A stretch of DNA of 14,047 bases from Clostridia bacterium (GTDB lineage: Bacteria; Bacillota; Clostridia; Christensenellales; Borkfalkiaceae): NCBI GenBank assembly GCA_029054485.1, contig JAIDFD010000101.1:1-14047 (forward strand). Direction: 5' to 3'. The translations under genes and the position numbers were made by a program. Numbering within the stretch: the first letter of the stretch is position 1; each line of letters starts with the position of its first letter. This document shows, in pieces, positions 1 through 8,437 of the stretch. The notes beneath the pieces were generated by a model that did not search any database, was not told the origin of the DNA, and worked only from the letters and a program-made list of their open reading frames with translations.

Positions 1-33
1 GCGCGGGGCTTGAAATTTATATACGATTATTAT

Positions 34-648
34 TTACTTGACCAAAGCAACAGCCTGACGGGTCTTTTCCTCGATTTCTTCGGGCGTGCCGTTCATCATC
101 CAGCTTCCGCCGCAGGCGATAATTTTGTCGTACGCAAGGTATTCCAGAATGTTATCCGCAGAAATTCCGCCCGTGGGCATAATCTGCAAATAAGGGAACG
201 CCGCGCAGATAGCTTTAATGGTTTTAAGTCCGCCGTAGTTCGATGCGGGGAAAAATTTCAAGGTGGTAAGTCCCTTTGCTATCGCCGCCATAGCCTCGGT
301 AGGGGTTACGATACCGGGCAGATACAGCATTTTATGTTTTTTGCAGCAGTCTGCAACCTCTTCCGAAAAACCGGGCGATACGATAAATTTAGAACCTGCC
401 GCGATAGCCTTTTCGCACTGCTCTTTGTTAATAACCGTACCTGCGCCCACAAGCATATCGGGGAATTTTTTTACGGTAAGTGCAATCGCTTCAGCCGCGC
501 AGGGCGTTCTGAAAGTAATTTCCGCGCAGGGCAGTCCGCCGTTTACAAGCGCCTGCATTTTGGGCAAAGTTTCTTCGATAGAGTTGAGCACCACTACGGG
601 CACAATCTTAGTCTGCTTAATTTTTTCAATCAACTGTTGTTCTGTCAT
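34..648 (-). CDS. eda: KDPG/KHG aldolase (2-dehydro-3-deoxy-phosphogluconate aldolase)
   Basis: This is a cytoplasmic class I aldolase that splits 2-keto-3-deoxy-6-phosphogluconate into pyruvate and glyceraldehyde 3-phosphate, the last step of the Entner-Doudoroff and uronate pathways. Many homologues also act on 4-hydroxy-2-oxoglutarate. At 204 residues it has full family length. The catalytic residues are in place with a constant offset of two from the E. coli enzyme as I recall it: Glu43 and Arg47 in EITFRT, Thr71 in GAGTV, Pro92 in SPGF, the Schiff-base Lys131 in LKFFPA with Phe133, and a TGGI phosphate loop near residue 159. The ATG start has a GGAGG six bases upstream. It has its own promoter and is separated by a hairpin from the pectinesterase gene upstream, so the two are neighbours rather than one obvious operon. 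Its substrate would come from galacturonate or glucuronate breakdown, which fits that neighbour. Assignment to the family is firm; KDPG versus KHG preference cannot be told. Confidence 0.96.
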   Translation of the reverse strand: MTEQQLIEKIKQTKIVPVVVLNSIEETLPKMQALVNGGLPCAEITFRTPCAAEAIALTVKKFPDMLVGAGTVINKEQCEKAIAAGSKFIVSPGFSEEVADCCKKHKMLYLPGIVTPTEAMAAIAKGLTTLKFFPASNYGGLKTIKAICAAFPYLQIMPTGGISADNILEYLAYDKIIACGGSWMMNGTPEEIEEKTRQAVALVK

Positions 649-685
649 CGTTTACCTCCGGGATTTATTGATTAACAACGCAAAT

Positions 686-714
686 ATTATATCACGGTTA
701 TTGCGCAAATGCAA
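686..714 (-). promoter_or_regulatory. sigma-A promoter of eda
   Basis: On the minus strand a -35 box TTGCAT (709-714) is followed after 17 bases by a perfect -10 box TATAAT (686-691). A TGA just before the -10 gives the extended TGn motif. Transcription would start near 679, leaving about 30 bases of leader before the ATG, with GGAGG at 655-659. An inverted repeat TATTG...CAATA (699-716) overlaps the -35 box and spacer and could be an operator; that role is inference. Confidence 0.8.
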
Positions 715-740
715 TAGCTTAACAAAATTTTTATAAAGTC

Positions 741-768
741 AAGCGGCGGAGCTTCCGCTCCGCCGCTT
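741..768 (-). terminator. Hairpin terminator of the pectinesterase gene
   Basis: A perfect 12-bp GC-rich stem (741-752 with 757-768) closes a 4-base loop, 22 bases downstream of the pectinesterase stop codon. On the minus strand it is followed by TTGACTTTATAAAAATTTT, a broken U tract, and preceded by an A-rich stretch. The T-rich flank on the plus strand is better, so it may act in both directions, but no plus-strand gene needs it. It lies just upstream of the eda promoter and separates the two transcription units. Confidence 0.75.
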
Positions 769-789
769 TTCCTCTTTTGTGTTGTTACC

Positions 790-3700
790 TTATACGGTTA
801 CGTAAATGTATCCGATATAAGCGGTGCCTGTTGCGGTTGGCGTCTTGCTTATACTAAGCACGCCGTCAGCACTTGCAACAAAGGTGTAGGTCTGCACATT
901 TCCTGCATACTCACTCTTTGTAAGCTCCGCCGTACCTTCCGATACCGCCGTACCATCGAAAGCAAACGACAAGCAGTCCTGACAATAACCTATGACTACT
1001 TGGACCGTTGTACCCGCATGGATTTTCAGTTCGAGCGTAGCATCGCCTGCTATTACATACCAGTTACCGGCACTGCCGCCATTAGGTTTAAACGAACCGC
1101 TGTTACCGCTTATAATAAGTCCGTTGTAATTTGCGGTTTCTCCTGCATTTATAGTTTCAGCATATGAATTATTGTCCTTGAAATAGTAGTTAGTGCTTGC
1201 TTCTATATAAGCCATTTCAAGTTTTGCGGTTTCCGCCTCAAAGGTAATCGTTTCACCGTTTATTTCGATAGTATAGGTACCCGTACCCTTAGCCTCGGTC
1301 GTTGCGGTATTGTTCGTGATAGTGTAGCGGCTGTCGGTAAGCGCGGGAAGATTTATCGAAACGGTAGGCACATCGCAATCGCCGCCTGCCGTACAGATCT
1401 TGGTAGCAGTACCTGCCGATTCAAGAGTTGCCGTAACCGTCCAGTCGCCGTAGCTGTGTACGTGCAAGCCTGCAAGGGGAGCCGCTTCAAATGAAATCGT
1501 TTCGTCCGCTTTATAGGTGTAGGTAACGTTACCGCCCGTGCCTGAGGTTATCGTATAATCCGTTTCAGACAGCTTGGGAAGAGTTACTCTGTCAACGTGA
1601 GCGGTTTCTTCTTCACAGTTCTGACAAGTTCTTTCTGCCGTGCCGGTCGCGTCTGCCGAAGGTGCAGAAATAGTCCATTCACCGTAGTCGTGCTCGTGCG
1701 CGGGTTTTTCTTTCGTGTTTACTTGAATCAAGGTTATATAGCAACCGTTATTCAAAGGCGAGCTTTCAGTAGCGACTATCGTTATCGTAGCAACGCCGTT
1801 GACATAAACGATTTTTATATTTTCGGGCAAGCCGTAAGATGAGCCGTAAGTGGTTACCGTTACTTTGCCTGCAACGCTAAACTGAATTACACAGCCCACA
1901 TCGAATTTTGCCTGGTCTTTGCTCTGGTTGAGCTCGTGTCCCCACTTGGTACCAGTTATCGTAGCCAACCCGCCAAGGATTTCTTCTCCGCCTGCGGGAA
2001 TATCGTGATAGGTGTATGAATCGGTTGCGCTGTAATAATCACCGAATCTGTAATCAACCGTTGTAATTTCAACGCCCTTAGAGCCGTCCCAAGAATCAGC
2101 GTAAGTTACCAATCCGTTCTTCGTGCCGAAGATTATTGAAAGGTCGCTGTATTTAGCCGCTTCCTCAGCCGTGAGATAGGTCATACCTGTAATCGACTGA
2201 TTGACAGCGCCCGCGCCCGTGTTGTTGTATTCTACAAACTTAACGGTGCCGGTGGTGGGTTCGTTTCCGCTCATTGCGGTGTATCTTGTATTTTTCGCGC
2301 CTGACGTGCCGTAAGGTACCGTACAGATATGTCCGGCAAAGTCGCAGTTGACGTATGCAACCGCCGCATATTTACCCCAGGTTCTGCCGAGCGAGGTATC
2401 CTTTGCGGCAATTACGCTTGCAGGAGCGGTAAATTTACATTCATCGAAAATCGCGCCGTACTGTACCCAGTCGCTATCGCCCTTGTTGTTGCCCTTGAAC
2501 GCGGTAACGTATCCGCCGTTAACTATGCTCTCGATTTCACAATTATAGAAGTAGGTCGTGTTGTTGGTACCGAATATGAAGTCGGTTCTGCCGCAGATGT
2601 AGGTGTTGAGAATATACTGTCTGCCCGTAAAGAGTTCGATAGTATCCTGATAGCCAAGAAGACGACAGTTATCGATAACAACCTTATCCGCCTGAATAAG
2701 CATTGCAAGCGCACGGTGTTCGCCGTAGTTCGGACCGAATACCTGAGTGAAATGCTCTTCACTGTTGTACCAGTTGGAAATGGTCACGCCTTCGATTACA
2801 AAGCCCACTGCCTTTTCACGTACGTTGAGAGTTGCCGAAGAATCTGTAATATGAACATATCCGCTCTCATCGGCAATGCCTACGAGGGCATCCCATTCGA
2901 TAACCGTGCTTTCGGGATTAGAAGTATCGCCGTAAATAGCAAGGTTGGGAATATTTATTTCAAGCTTTTCGGTATAAGTGCCGGGTGCAAGATTGATTAT
3001 CTTGTGGGTGTTCTGGTTAAGATTCAGCGCATTGAGGAATTCAAGCGACTGCTGAATGGTCTTGAATTGGTATGCGCCGTTTTCAAGCACGCCCACCTTT
3101 GTATCATCGTAGCTTCCGTTTACACTTACAGTAATCGACTGACTTGCAGTTACACTTGCCGCAGTGTAGTTCACTACATAAACGTCAAAGGTTGCTTTTA
3201 TTTCAGGATTATCCTTCCATTCAACCGTTACGGTCTGTTTGCCCGCCTGGCCTTTCGTAAAGCCAGTTACTTCAAAGCCTTCGGTAACTATGGTAGACTG
3301 CTTGCCGTTGTCGGTTATGGTTTTTACGGTGAGTCCGGTCAAATCCAAATCTTCGTTCCGGAAGTAGAACTGCTTTACGCTCTGATTTATATATTGTCCG
3401 TTGCCTGCCGCTGTATTGCCGCCCTGAACGATTTTATTGAAGCCAAGCTCTATATTTTCCACATCGTATACAGTTACTTCGTATTCATCGTTGAAGGTAT
3501 TACCGTCAACCTTATATGTTACGTAAATTGTATAAGTACCCGCCTTGTTGCCATCGAACTCGGAATAGTCTATTTCAAGTCCTTCCGCGTTCAGGCTGAG
3601 CGGTTCTTCAAGCATTGTCGTTTCGTGGATAATATTAATCTGCAACTTGCTTGAATCGAAGTTTTCGCCCTTGATGTAGTTGACCTTGCCTCCGTCGACA

Positions 3701-4608
3701 ATCTTAATATCCGCAACAGGGGTTACGTCTACCACCGTTTCAAATTTTGCATAATACAGGTCGGTCGTTCCTACTCCGGTCGCATTGCCGCGGGTAATTT
3801 TGTATGTACCGACAGTATCGCAGTCGATAGTAATGGCGTACATATCGCCGCAATAATAACTGATTACTTCGGTCGAGCCGTTGGGTTTTGTAAGTAAAAT
3901 AGTCTGTAAGTCCTGCTTAGTTTTACCGCCCGAGCCGTTGTCTACATAAATGGTAAGTCTGCCGGGGGCGATAGCGTTTACTGAAATGCCTCTCTTTTCC
4001 CCGTTATACTGCACAGACTTGCTTGCATAGAATCCCTTTTCTACAGGTTCATCGGCGCTTGTGCCTTGACCGTTTGCCCAGTCGTAAACGCTATAATTCT
4101 CGCGCGAACGGGTACGAACGGTAGTATCCGCCAAAATCGTGAAAAGTCCGCTTGTGTATGCAGAGGAATATGTCTTATCTTCTAATTCACTGGGGATAAA
4201 CTCGTATGTTGCAAACTGAGCGCCGCAGTCGTTACAAATTCCTTGTTCGTTGAAGTCGTGAGCGGAATACACTGTCTCTTCGCAACCGTCAAAGGTACAC
4301 TCGTGCCAGTGCCCATCGACGTTGTAATGCCAAGCCGACTCAAAGTTATGTCTTACATAATTGCAAATATTGCAATCATCATCGTCATCGCCGTCATAGA
4401 CGTGAGCTTCAAAATCCTTTTTCTCATCATCGTGACCGCAAGTAGCCGCGTACCAGTGTCCGCTTTCGTCGTAGCTGTACTCGTCTGCATAAGTGTGGGT
4501 ATGCGGTACGGATCCGGGTTTTTTACAGCCGATTACCGCCGCACAGCTTATAGCCGCCGCACTCATCGTAAACAGTGCAAGCACCTTTACAAGTTTTTGT
4601 TTTTTCAT
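790..4608 (-). CDS. Secreted multidomain lipoprotein with pectinesterase (CE8-type) catalytic domain
   Basis: This 1272-residue surface protein probably removes methyl esters from pectin outside the cell. Residues 1-28 form a lipoprotein signal peptide with lipobox VIGC (Cys28). Residues about 36-131 hold His/Cys repeats of CxxC type with a D-rich stretch, resembling zinc-ribbon repeats of Clostridia surface proteins. About 135-295 is a beta-rich, possibly carbohydrate-binding region, and about 296-480 two Ig-like domains. The catalytic beta-helix spans about 481-830: FKTIQ near its start, GYQDT with Asp655, DFIFG with Asp676, and LGRTW with Arg742. The two aspartates are 21 residues apart, as in known pectinesterases. 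A beta domain follows (about 850-965), then two repeats opening HxHxYGxWT (near 970 and 1048) and a C-terminal CBM-like domain (about 1128-1272). The residue aligning with the first oxyanion-hole Gln appears to be Arg632, so activity may differ. AAGGAGGAG just before the ATG supports the start. Catalytic family firm, accessory domains approximate. Confidence 0.9.
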   Translation of the reverse strand: MKKQKLVKVLALFTMSAAAISCAAVIGCKKPGSVPHTHTYADEYSYDESGHWYAATCGHDDEKKDFEAHVYDGDDDDDCNICNYVRHNFESAWHYNVDGHWHECTFDGCEETVYSAHDFNEQGICNDCGAQFATYEFIPSELEDKTYSSAYTSGLFTILADTTVRTRSRENYSVYDWANGQGTSADEPVEKGFYASKSVQYNGEKRGISVNAIAPGRLTIYVDNGSGGKTKQDLQTILLTKPNGSTEVISYYCGDMYAITIDCDTVGTYKITRGNATGVGTTDLYYAKFETVVDVTPVADIKIVDGGKVNYIKGENFDSSKLQINIIHETTMLEEPLSLNAEGLEIDYSEFDGNKAGTYTIYVTYKVDGNTFNDEYEVTVYDVENIELGFNKIVQGGNTAAGNGQYINQSVKQFYFRNEDLDLTGLTVKTITDNGKQSTIVTEGFEVTGFTKGQAGKQTVTVEWKDNPEIKATFDVYVVNYTAASVTASQSITVSVNGSYDDTKVGVLENGAYQFKTIQQSLEFLNALNLNQNTHKIINLAPGTYTEKLEINIPNLAIYGDTSNPESTVIEWDALVGIADESGYVHITDSSATLNVREKAVGFVIEGVTISNWYNSEEHFTQVFGPNYGEHRALAMLIQADKVVIDNCRLLGYQDTIELFTGRQYILNTYICGRTDFIFGTNNTTYFYNCEIESIVNGGYVTAFKGNNKGDSDWVQYGAIFDECKFTAPASVIAAKDTSLGRTWGKYAAVAYVNCDFAGHICTVPYGTSGAKNTRYTAMSGNEPTTGTVKFVEYNNTGAGAVNQSITGMTYLTAEEAAKYSDLSIIFGTKNGLVTYADSWDGSKGVEITTVDYRFGDYYSATDSYTYHDIPAGGEEILGGLATITGTKWGHELNQSKDQAKFDVGCVIQFSVAGKVTVTTYGSSYGLPENIKIVYVNGVATITIVATESSPLNNGCYITLIQVNTKEKPAHEHDYGEWTISAPSADATGTAERTCQNCEEETAHVDRVTLPKLSETDYTITSGTGGNVTYTYKADETISFEAAPLAGLHVHSYGDWTVTATLESAGTATKICTAGGDCDVPTVSINLPALTDSRYTITNNTATTEAKGTGTYTIEINGETITFEAETAKLEMAYIEASTNYYFKDNNSYAETINAGETANYNGLIISGNSGSFKPNGGSAGNWYVIAGDATLELKIHAGTTVQVVIGYCQDCLSFAFDGTAVSEGTAELTKSEYAGNVQTYTFVASADGVLSISKTPTATGTAYIGYIYVTV

Positions 4609-4741
4609 TACTCCTCCTTAAAACTAAAAGAACTAAAAGTTTTAATATTAATTAAAGCATAAATAAATTATGTCTTAACCCGGTTTTACTCCGCCGAAAC
4701 TCAGGGCAGAATGAAAAATTTTTTACTGTTAAGGGTTTTTC

Positions 4742-4784
4742 AGTGTGCGTTGCATAACGCACACTTTAGGGGGTACCCCCTAAA
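4742..4784. repeat. Two tandem perfect palindromes in the pectinesterase leader
   Basis: AGTGTGCGTT (4742-4751) and its exact complement AACGCACACT (4756-4765) enclose a 4-base loop. The next palindrome begins on the last base of the first: 20 symmetrical bases at 4765-4784, TTTAGGGGG followed by TA and CCCCCTAAA. Both lie between the strong promoter at 4813-4841 and the ATG at 4608, so they would be transcribed about 20 to 65 bases after the start. They could be protein operators, a 5' stabilising stem pair or an attenuator. Neither is followed by a U tract on the minus strand, which argues against simple termination. Function unknown. Confidence 0.7.
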
Positions 4785-4812
4785 CCGCCATTTATTATTT
4801 TTACCGTGTTAT

Positions 4813-4841
4813 ATTATACTATTATAGTTAATTATTGTCAA
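4813..4841 (-). promoter_or_regulatory. Consensus sigma-A promoter for the pectinesterase gene
   Basis: The minus strand carries a perfect -35 TTGACA (4836-4841), a 17-base spacer and a perfect -10 TATAAT (4813-4818) in a very AT-rich setting. Transcription would start near 4806, giving an unusually long leader of about 197 bases before the pectinesterase ATG. The 310-base gap between the TIR gene and the pectinesterase gene holds this promoter, the tandem palindromes and the terminator of the TIR operon. I recognised no known riboswitch in the leader. Confidence 0.8.
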
Positions 4842-4874
4842 GTATTGTTTTATAATAACATTTTTCCAAAAAAT

Positions 4875-4906
4875 GCGCGGCGCCGAAAACCTTTTCGGCG
4901 CCGCGC
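4875..4906 (-). terminator. Terminator of the five-gene TIR operon
   Basis: A perfect inverted repeat of two 15-base arms (4875-4889 and 4892-4906) begins with GCGCGGCGCCG and has only two bases between the arms, so the A/T ends next to the loop will open. On the minus strand it is followed by ATTTTTTGG. It starts 13 bases after the TIR stop codon, which is the position and form of an intrinsic terminator. It insulates the operon from the pectinesterase promoter immediately downstream. Confidence 0.88.
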
Positions 4907-4918
4907 AGAACTCTTTAT

Positions 4919-6058
4919 TTAAGCCTTGCTTTTATTTATAATATACTGTTTGTACATTTCATAATCCAAATCTATTACGGGAATTATGCTCGCATATGCA
5001 TCAACGTGTATATGCCTGTAAACGTCTGTACTGCCCCTGTCGGCAAACAACACCTTTTCTTTACCGTCCGCCGTGCCGAGTACAAAGTAGTAACCATCGT
5101 CCTCAACATCGTTTATCGGCACTTTTTCAAGCGCTTCTTTCAGTTGAATATAACTTTCCTCATGTTCGCTTGCGCGTAAGAGTCTCAGACTCTTCCCGCT
5201 GTTAAAACCGTTTATACAGGGCAGAAAATCCTCATCGAATTTCAGATACTTTCCGTTGCCCTCTTCCGGCGGGTTATTTACTTTTGCGTTTAAGCCTTCC
5301 ATCATACTTCCGATAAACGAAAAACTGGTTGCCGCATAGAGTTTATCCGAAACCAAAATCGCGCTCAGCTTGTTGCCCGAATAGGAAAATACTTTCCACT
5401 CCACCTCTTCGCGCCTTTTGCCCTCGTTAATACTGCAACGTGTTTTTATTCGGTAATCTCTGTTTACTAATCCGTCTCTGATAAGGGTATCAAGCTTTCC
5501 TGTCTCTTCCGAGGCGCATCCCCATTTGGCAAAAACCTCGTCAAACAGCATATTTACGTTTTTCTCATCGACAATAGAGTCGCGCGCCATCGGACGGAAA
5601 ATTATACGGGTATCGTATTTTTTAATCTCATCGAGTCCTTCCATTATTTTTTCAAACTCTTTGGGATAACGCTTTGACAGTGCCCCCATTGCAAATGATA
5701 AAAAATCGCTCCAGCTTTCGCAAACATTATCACCCAGCATAACGTAATAATCATTAAATTTTTCGTGCGCTTTTTTAAGGTCGTCAAGCATATTAAATTC
5801 TTCACGGCACGCTTTGCTGAAGATGAAGTTTTCACTGATAAAATAAACTATACCAACACAGTTTTTGTTTGCCGTAACTTCCTTAACTTTTTCAATCCAG
5901 TTGTCCCCGCCGTGCAGATTTTTATCATACCAAAAATCCGCACCCTCATCGCTGAGCGCGGCAAGAATACTCTCTATTTCCGCGCCATCATCGTGGGAAT
6001 AGCTAATAAAGGCATAGGGTCCGTCTGGATTTTTTTTGTCAAGACAGGTCTTTATCAT
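4919..6058 (-). CDS. TIR-domain protein, probable NAD-consuming effector
   Basis: The N-terminal part (about residues 14-130) is a TIR domain: YAFISYSHDD at the first strand, an FWYDKNLHGGDNW stretch typical of bacterial TIR_2 proteins, a hydrophobic strand CVGIVYFIS, and SKACREE. The Glu in the S-x-x-C-x-x-E position (Glu87) matches the catalytic Glu of NAD-hydrolysing TIR domains. Many bacterial TIR proteins destroy or cyclise NAD during phage defence; that this one does is inference. Residues about 185-379 form a separate region I do not recognise, rich in beta strands and ending in a short hydrophobic SIIPVIDLDYEMYKQY stretch; it may sense or bind partners. The ATG overlaps the stop of the upstream 793-residue gene by four bases (ATGA), indicating translational coupling, with a GGGGGAAG ribosome binding site inside that gene. 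It is the last gene of the operon. TIR call firm, effector role likely. Confidence 0.88.
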   Translation of the reverse strand: MIKTCLDKKNPDGPYAFISYSHDDGAEIESILAALSDEGADFWYDKNLHGGDNWIEKVKEVTANKNCVGIVYFISENFIFSKACREEFNMLDDLKKAHEKFNDYYVMLGDNVCESWSDFLSFAMGALSKRYPKEFEKIMEGLDEIKKYDTRIIFRPMARDSIVDEKNVNMLFDEVFAKWGCASEETGKLDTLIRDGLVNRDYRIKTRCSINEGKRREEVEWKVFSYSGNKLSAILVSDKLYAATSFSFIGSMMEGLNAKVNNPPEEGNGKYLKFDEDFLPCINGFNSGKSLRLLRASEHEESYIQLKEALEKVPINDVEDDGYYFVLGTADGKEKVLFADRGSTDVYRHIHVDAYASIIPVIDLDYEMYKQYIINKSKA

Positions 6059-8436
6059 TTAACTTCCCCCTTAATTACTCTGCTGTACAACTCGGAACAT
6101 CTGATTAAAATCGGATAGGTAATCCATCTGGTTTTTTCAAACTTTTTAGGCGCAACGTAAAAATAGCGCTTGCTTATTTCGTATGAAAAATAAGTTATTA
6201 CGTTGTATTCCTTTTGCGGAATATAGCGCTCGCTTTCATAGACGGTGAACGAACTTATTGTAGTCTTATCCACGTTTACCCTGCTACTCGTATGGGTGAG
6301 AACTTTGGGATAGCACGCAAATTTGCTTCCGCTATTATCCTCGCCTTTAAAGAAGTTTAACAGCTCAACTACTCTTGCATTAAATTCACTTTCATTGACG
6401 CGGCAGTCCTTTTCATCGTCCAAATCCCACGAATAAGTCGTTCGGTTGCCATCGTTTTTGATTACAAGATAGCATTTTCCCCCATCGAATTGGATATATT
6501 CATCAAGCGAAGATATGTTCACCATCTCCCTGCCGAGCATCAAAGAAATATCCGACTTCTGATTTTTCGCGTCATCAAACATAATCCGGAACAGGTGGCA
6601 AAAAGATGCGCCGCTTCCGATTTCTTTGAGCTTCATATCAACGCCGTCCATAAAGGCATCGTAGATATCCTTTTCGCATTGCCCTACGGTCTCTTTATCG
6701 AGGACGGTCATCTGCTCGGCTTTGATTTCGAAATTGAGTTGTTGCTGGGTGCAGTGCGCAAGCCCCGCATAATAGGTGAGTATAATTTTGACCGTGTCGC
6801 GAAGGGCGGCGCGGACGTCCACCGCGGGACTCATACTCTTGATAAGGTCTATTTTGTTCTGAATACCGTAAACGTTTTCGCTGGGATTTGCAACGCAGAT
6901 TGCGTCTTTGCGGTCAAGATTTTCAAGACATGCAATGAGCGAATCGGTGTACGCCCTTATAATAAGAGGCTTCAAGGTTTGCGTTACGCGCGTATCAGCG
7001 TTTTTAAGGTCAAACGACAGATATGAAATAGAAGTGTTGTAAATATTGCGGCGAAGTTCCTCTACCTTTTCGGAATCGAATCCGGCAAATCTCTTGCGAA
7101 GCTGGTCATTTACCTTTTTGAACAAATCAGAGTAATCCGTTGGCTTGTCAAAAGAAACTCTTGCAAAAATCTGAGGTAAAATATCTTTGCAACCCACGAC
7201 CGAAAACAGTATTGTCAATATGGATACGATATCCATATTGATAGCGCACTCGGGTTTGAAATTTTCCTTTACTCGGATTACCTTGTCGCGTCCGCACTGT
7301 TTTTCATTTATCCCGAATTTACAGCCAACGCCCATACATACGCACTCTTCCTGACAGATATTGAAATTATTTACGATAACAGGCAGGATATATTTTTCGA
7401 CTGCGGTACACTGCTTGTCATCGTTTGTAATCTGCATTTCGAGGGCGTCCATAACCGATGCGGCAAGTTCGCCGTAATATTTATAGCTATCAAAACCGTT
7501 GCAGAATGACATTCTGTGCCGCTTGCGCAAAAGGTCGCCGGTTATATAGGAATAAAACTTTCCCAAACTATCGGTAACAACGAAGCTGTCCCTGTTGCCT
7601 TCGGTAAATTCTTCGGTAACGGTAATGCTCGTCTGTATACGGTTATCGTGTTCATCGATGCCGGTAAAATTGAGTTTGAGTACACCTTCGCCATCTTTAC
7701 CCGTATCATCGATACTTCTTAAAAGCAGATATTTTCCGCTCGTGCCTTCGGGGAAGTATCTGACCAGCATATATTTTGCATCGTAAGATTTGTCACCGAT
7801 AATAAAGCGGCAGGGTCTGATTTTCGACTCGGGGTCTGTATAGTCCGTGCCGTCTGCGATTTGCAAATCACAGATAAAACTTACCTTTTTAAAAAGCTTA
7901 TAAAGATTTTCGCCTGAGTCGGGGATATTTTCCTTGGTTTTTGTGTCCGACTGTTTAAGTTTCTGAATATGCTTAAAAATTCCGATATATTCATCGGTCT
8001 GTTTATAAAAGGAGTCCTTGCTTCCTATGGCGCTGAATTTGTCGCGGAACGCAATATTTGCATCAAGCCCCAAAGCAACGTTGAGCATAATATACTTTAT
8101 CGCATCGTCCGTTAAATCGTATGTACTGTAAAGATGCTCCGCCGAAAGTTTTATGCGCGATTCGCAGTTTGAAGTGGGCTGAAAGTTCAACGAAACAAAT
8201 TTAGAAGTGATGTAAGCAAACGCAAGGTTTACTATGCAATTATACAATCTTTCTCGTTGCGAGGCGTCCTGCCGCAAATCCGTCTCAAGTTTTTTAAGCG
8301 CTTTGGGCGGATTTGAATAAAAAAGGTTCTTACCGAGAATGATTTTAAAGACCTCTTTATCCTTGACAGAACGGCAAAGCTCTATGACCTTTCCTATATA
8401 GTCTTCTTCAAGGATTTCAGCTTTTGCTTCAATCAT
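6055..8436 (-). CDS. Unrecognised 793-residue operon protein with a cysteine cluster
   Basis: I do not recognise this family. The protein is predicted soluble and mixed helix/strand, with no signal peptide; a hydrophobic helix lies at about residues 397-420 (DIVSILTILFSVVG) but is too ambiguous to call a membrane span. The most striking feature is a group of five cysteines at 361, 365, 367, 372 and 381, which could bind zinc or an iron-sulfur cluster. The N-terminal 120 residues look helical; about 185-300 and the C-terminal 130 residues look beta-rich and aromatic. The gene starts one base after the stop of the ParA-like gene, with AAAGGA eight bases before the ATG inside that gene, and overlaps the TIR gene by four bases at its end. 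This tight coupling to the ATPase and TIR genes suggests a stoichiometric partner, perhaps sensor, scaffold or adaptor; the role is inference. Confidence 0.85.
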   Translation of the reverse strand: MIEAKAEILEEDYIGKVIELCRSVKDKEVFKIILGKNLFYSNPPKALKKLETDLRQDASQRERLYNCIVNLAFAYITSKFVSLNFQPTSNCESRIKLSAEHLYSTYDLTDDAIKYIMLNVALGLDANIAFRDKFSAIGSKDSFYKQTDEYIGIFKHIQKLKQSDTKTKENIPDSGENLYKLFKKVSFICDLQIADGTDYTDPESKIRPCRFIIGDKSYDAKYMLVRYFPEGTSGKYLLLRSIDDTGKDGEGVLKLNFTGIDEHDNRIQTSITVTEEFTEGNRDSFVVTDSLGKFYSYITGDLLRKRHRMSFCNGFDSYKYYGELAASVMDALEMQITNDDKQCTAVEKYILPVIVNNFNICQEECVCMGVGCKFGINEKQCGRDKVIRVKENFKPECAINMDIVSILTILFSVVGCKDILPQIFARVSFDKPTDYSDLFKKVNDQLRKRFAGFDSEKVEELRRNIYNTSISYLSFDLKNADTRVTQTLKPLIIRAYTDSLIACLENLDRKDAICVANPSENVYGIQNKIDLIKSMSPAVDVRAALRDTVKIILTYYAGLAHCTQQQLNFEIKAEQMTVLDKETVGQCEKDIYDAFMDGVDMKLKEIGSGASFCHLFRIMFDDAKNQKSDISLMLGREMVNISSLDEYIQFDGGKCYLVIKNDGNRTTYSWDLDDEKDCRVNESEFNARVVELLNFFKGEDNSGSKFACYPKVLTHTSSRVNVDKTTISSFTVYESERYIPQKEYNVITYFSYEISKRYFYVAPKKFEKTRWITYPILIRCSELYSRVIKGEVK

Positions 8437-8437
8437 A

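Noticed and set aside
10..736. Plus-strand open frames across eda
   Set aside because: They are antisense to a well conserved aldolase with all catalytic residues in place and show no domain of their own.
2329..3654. A long plus-strand open frame of about 440 codons inside the pectinesterase gene
   Set aside because: It lies antisense to a gene with clear catalytic motifs, signal peptide and ribosome binding site. Its own translation has no recognisable domain, so it is a shadow of codon bias.
4609..4806. A riboswitch (for example cyclic-di-GMP type) in the pectinesterase leader
   Set aside because: The palindromes and the GC-rich patch near 4680-4710 do not match any consensus I can recall; no conserved riboswitch core was found by eye.
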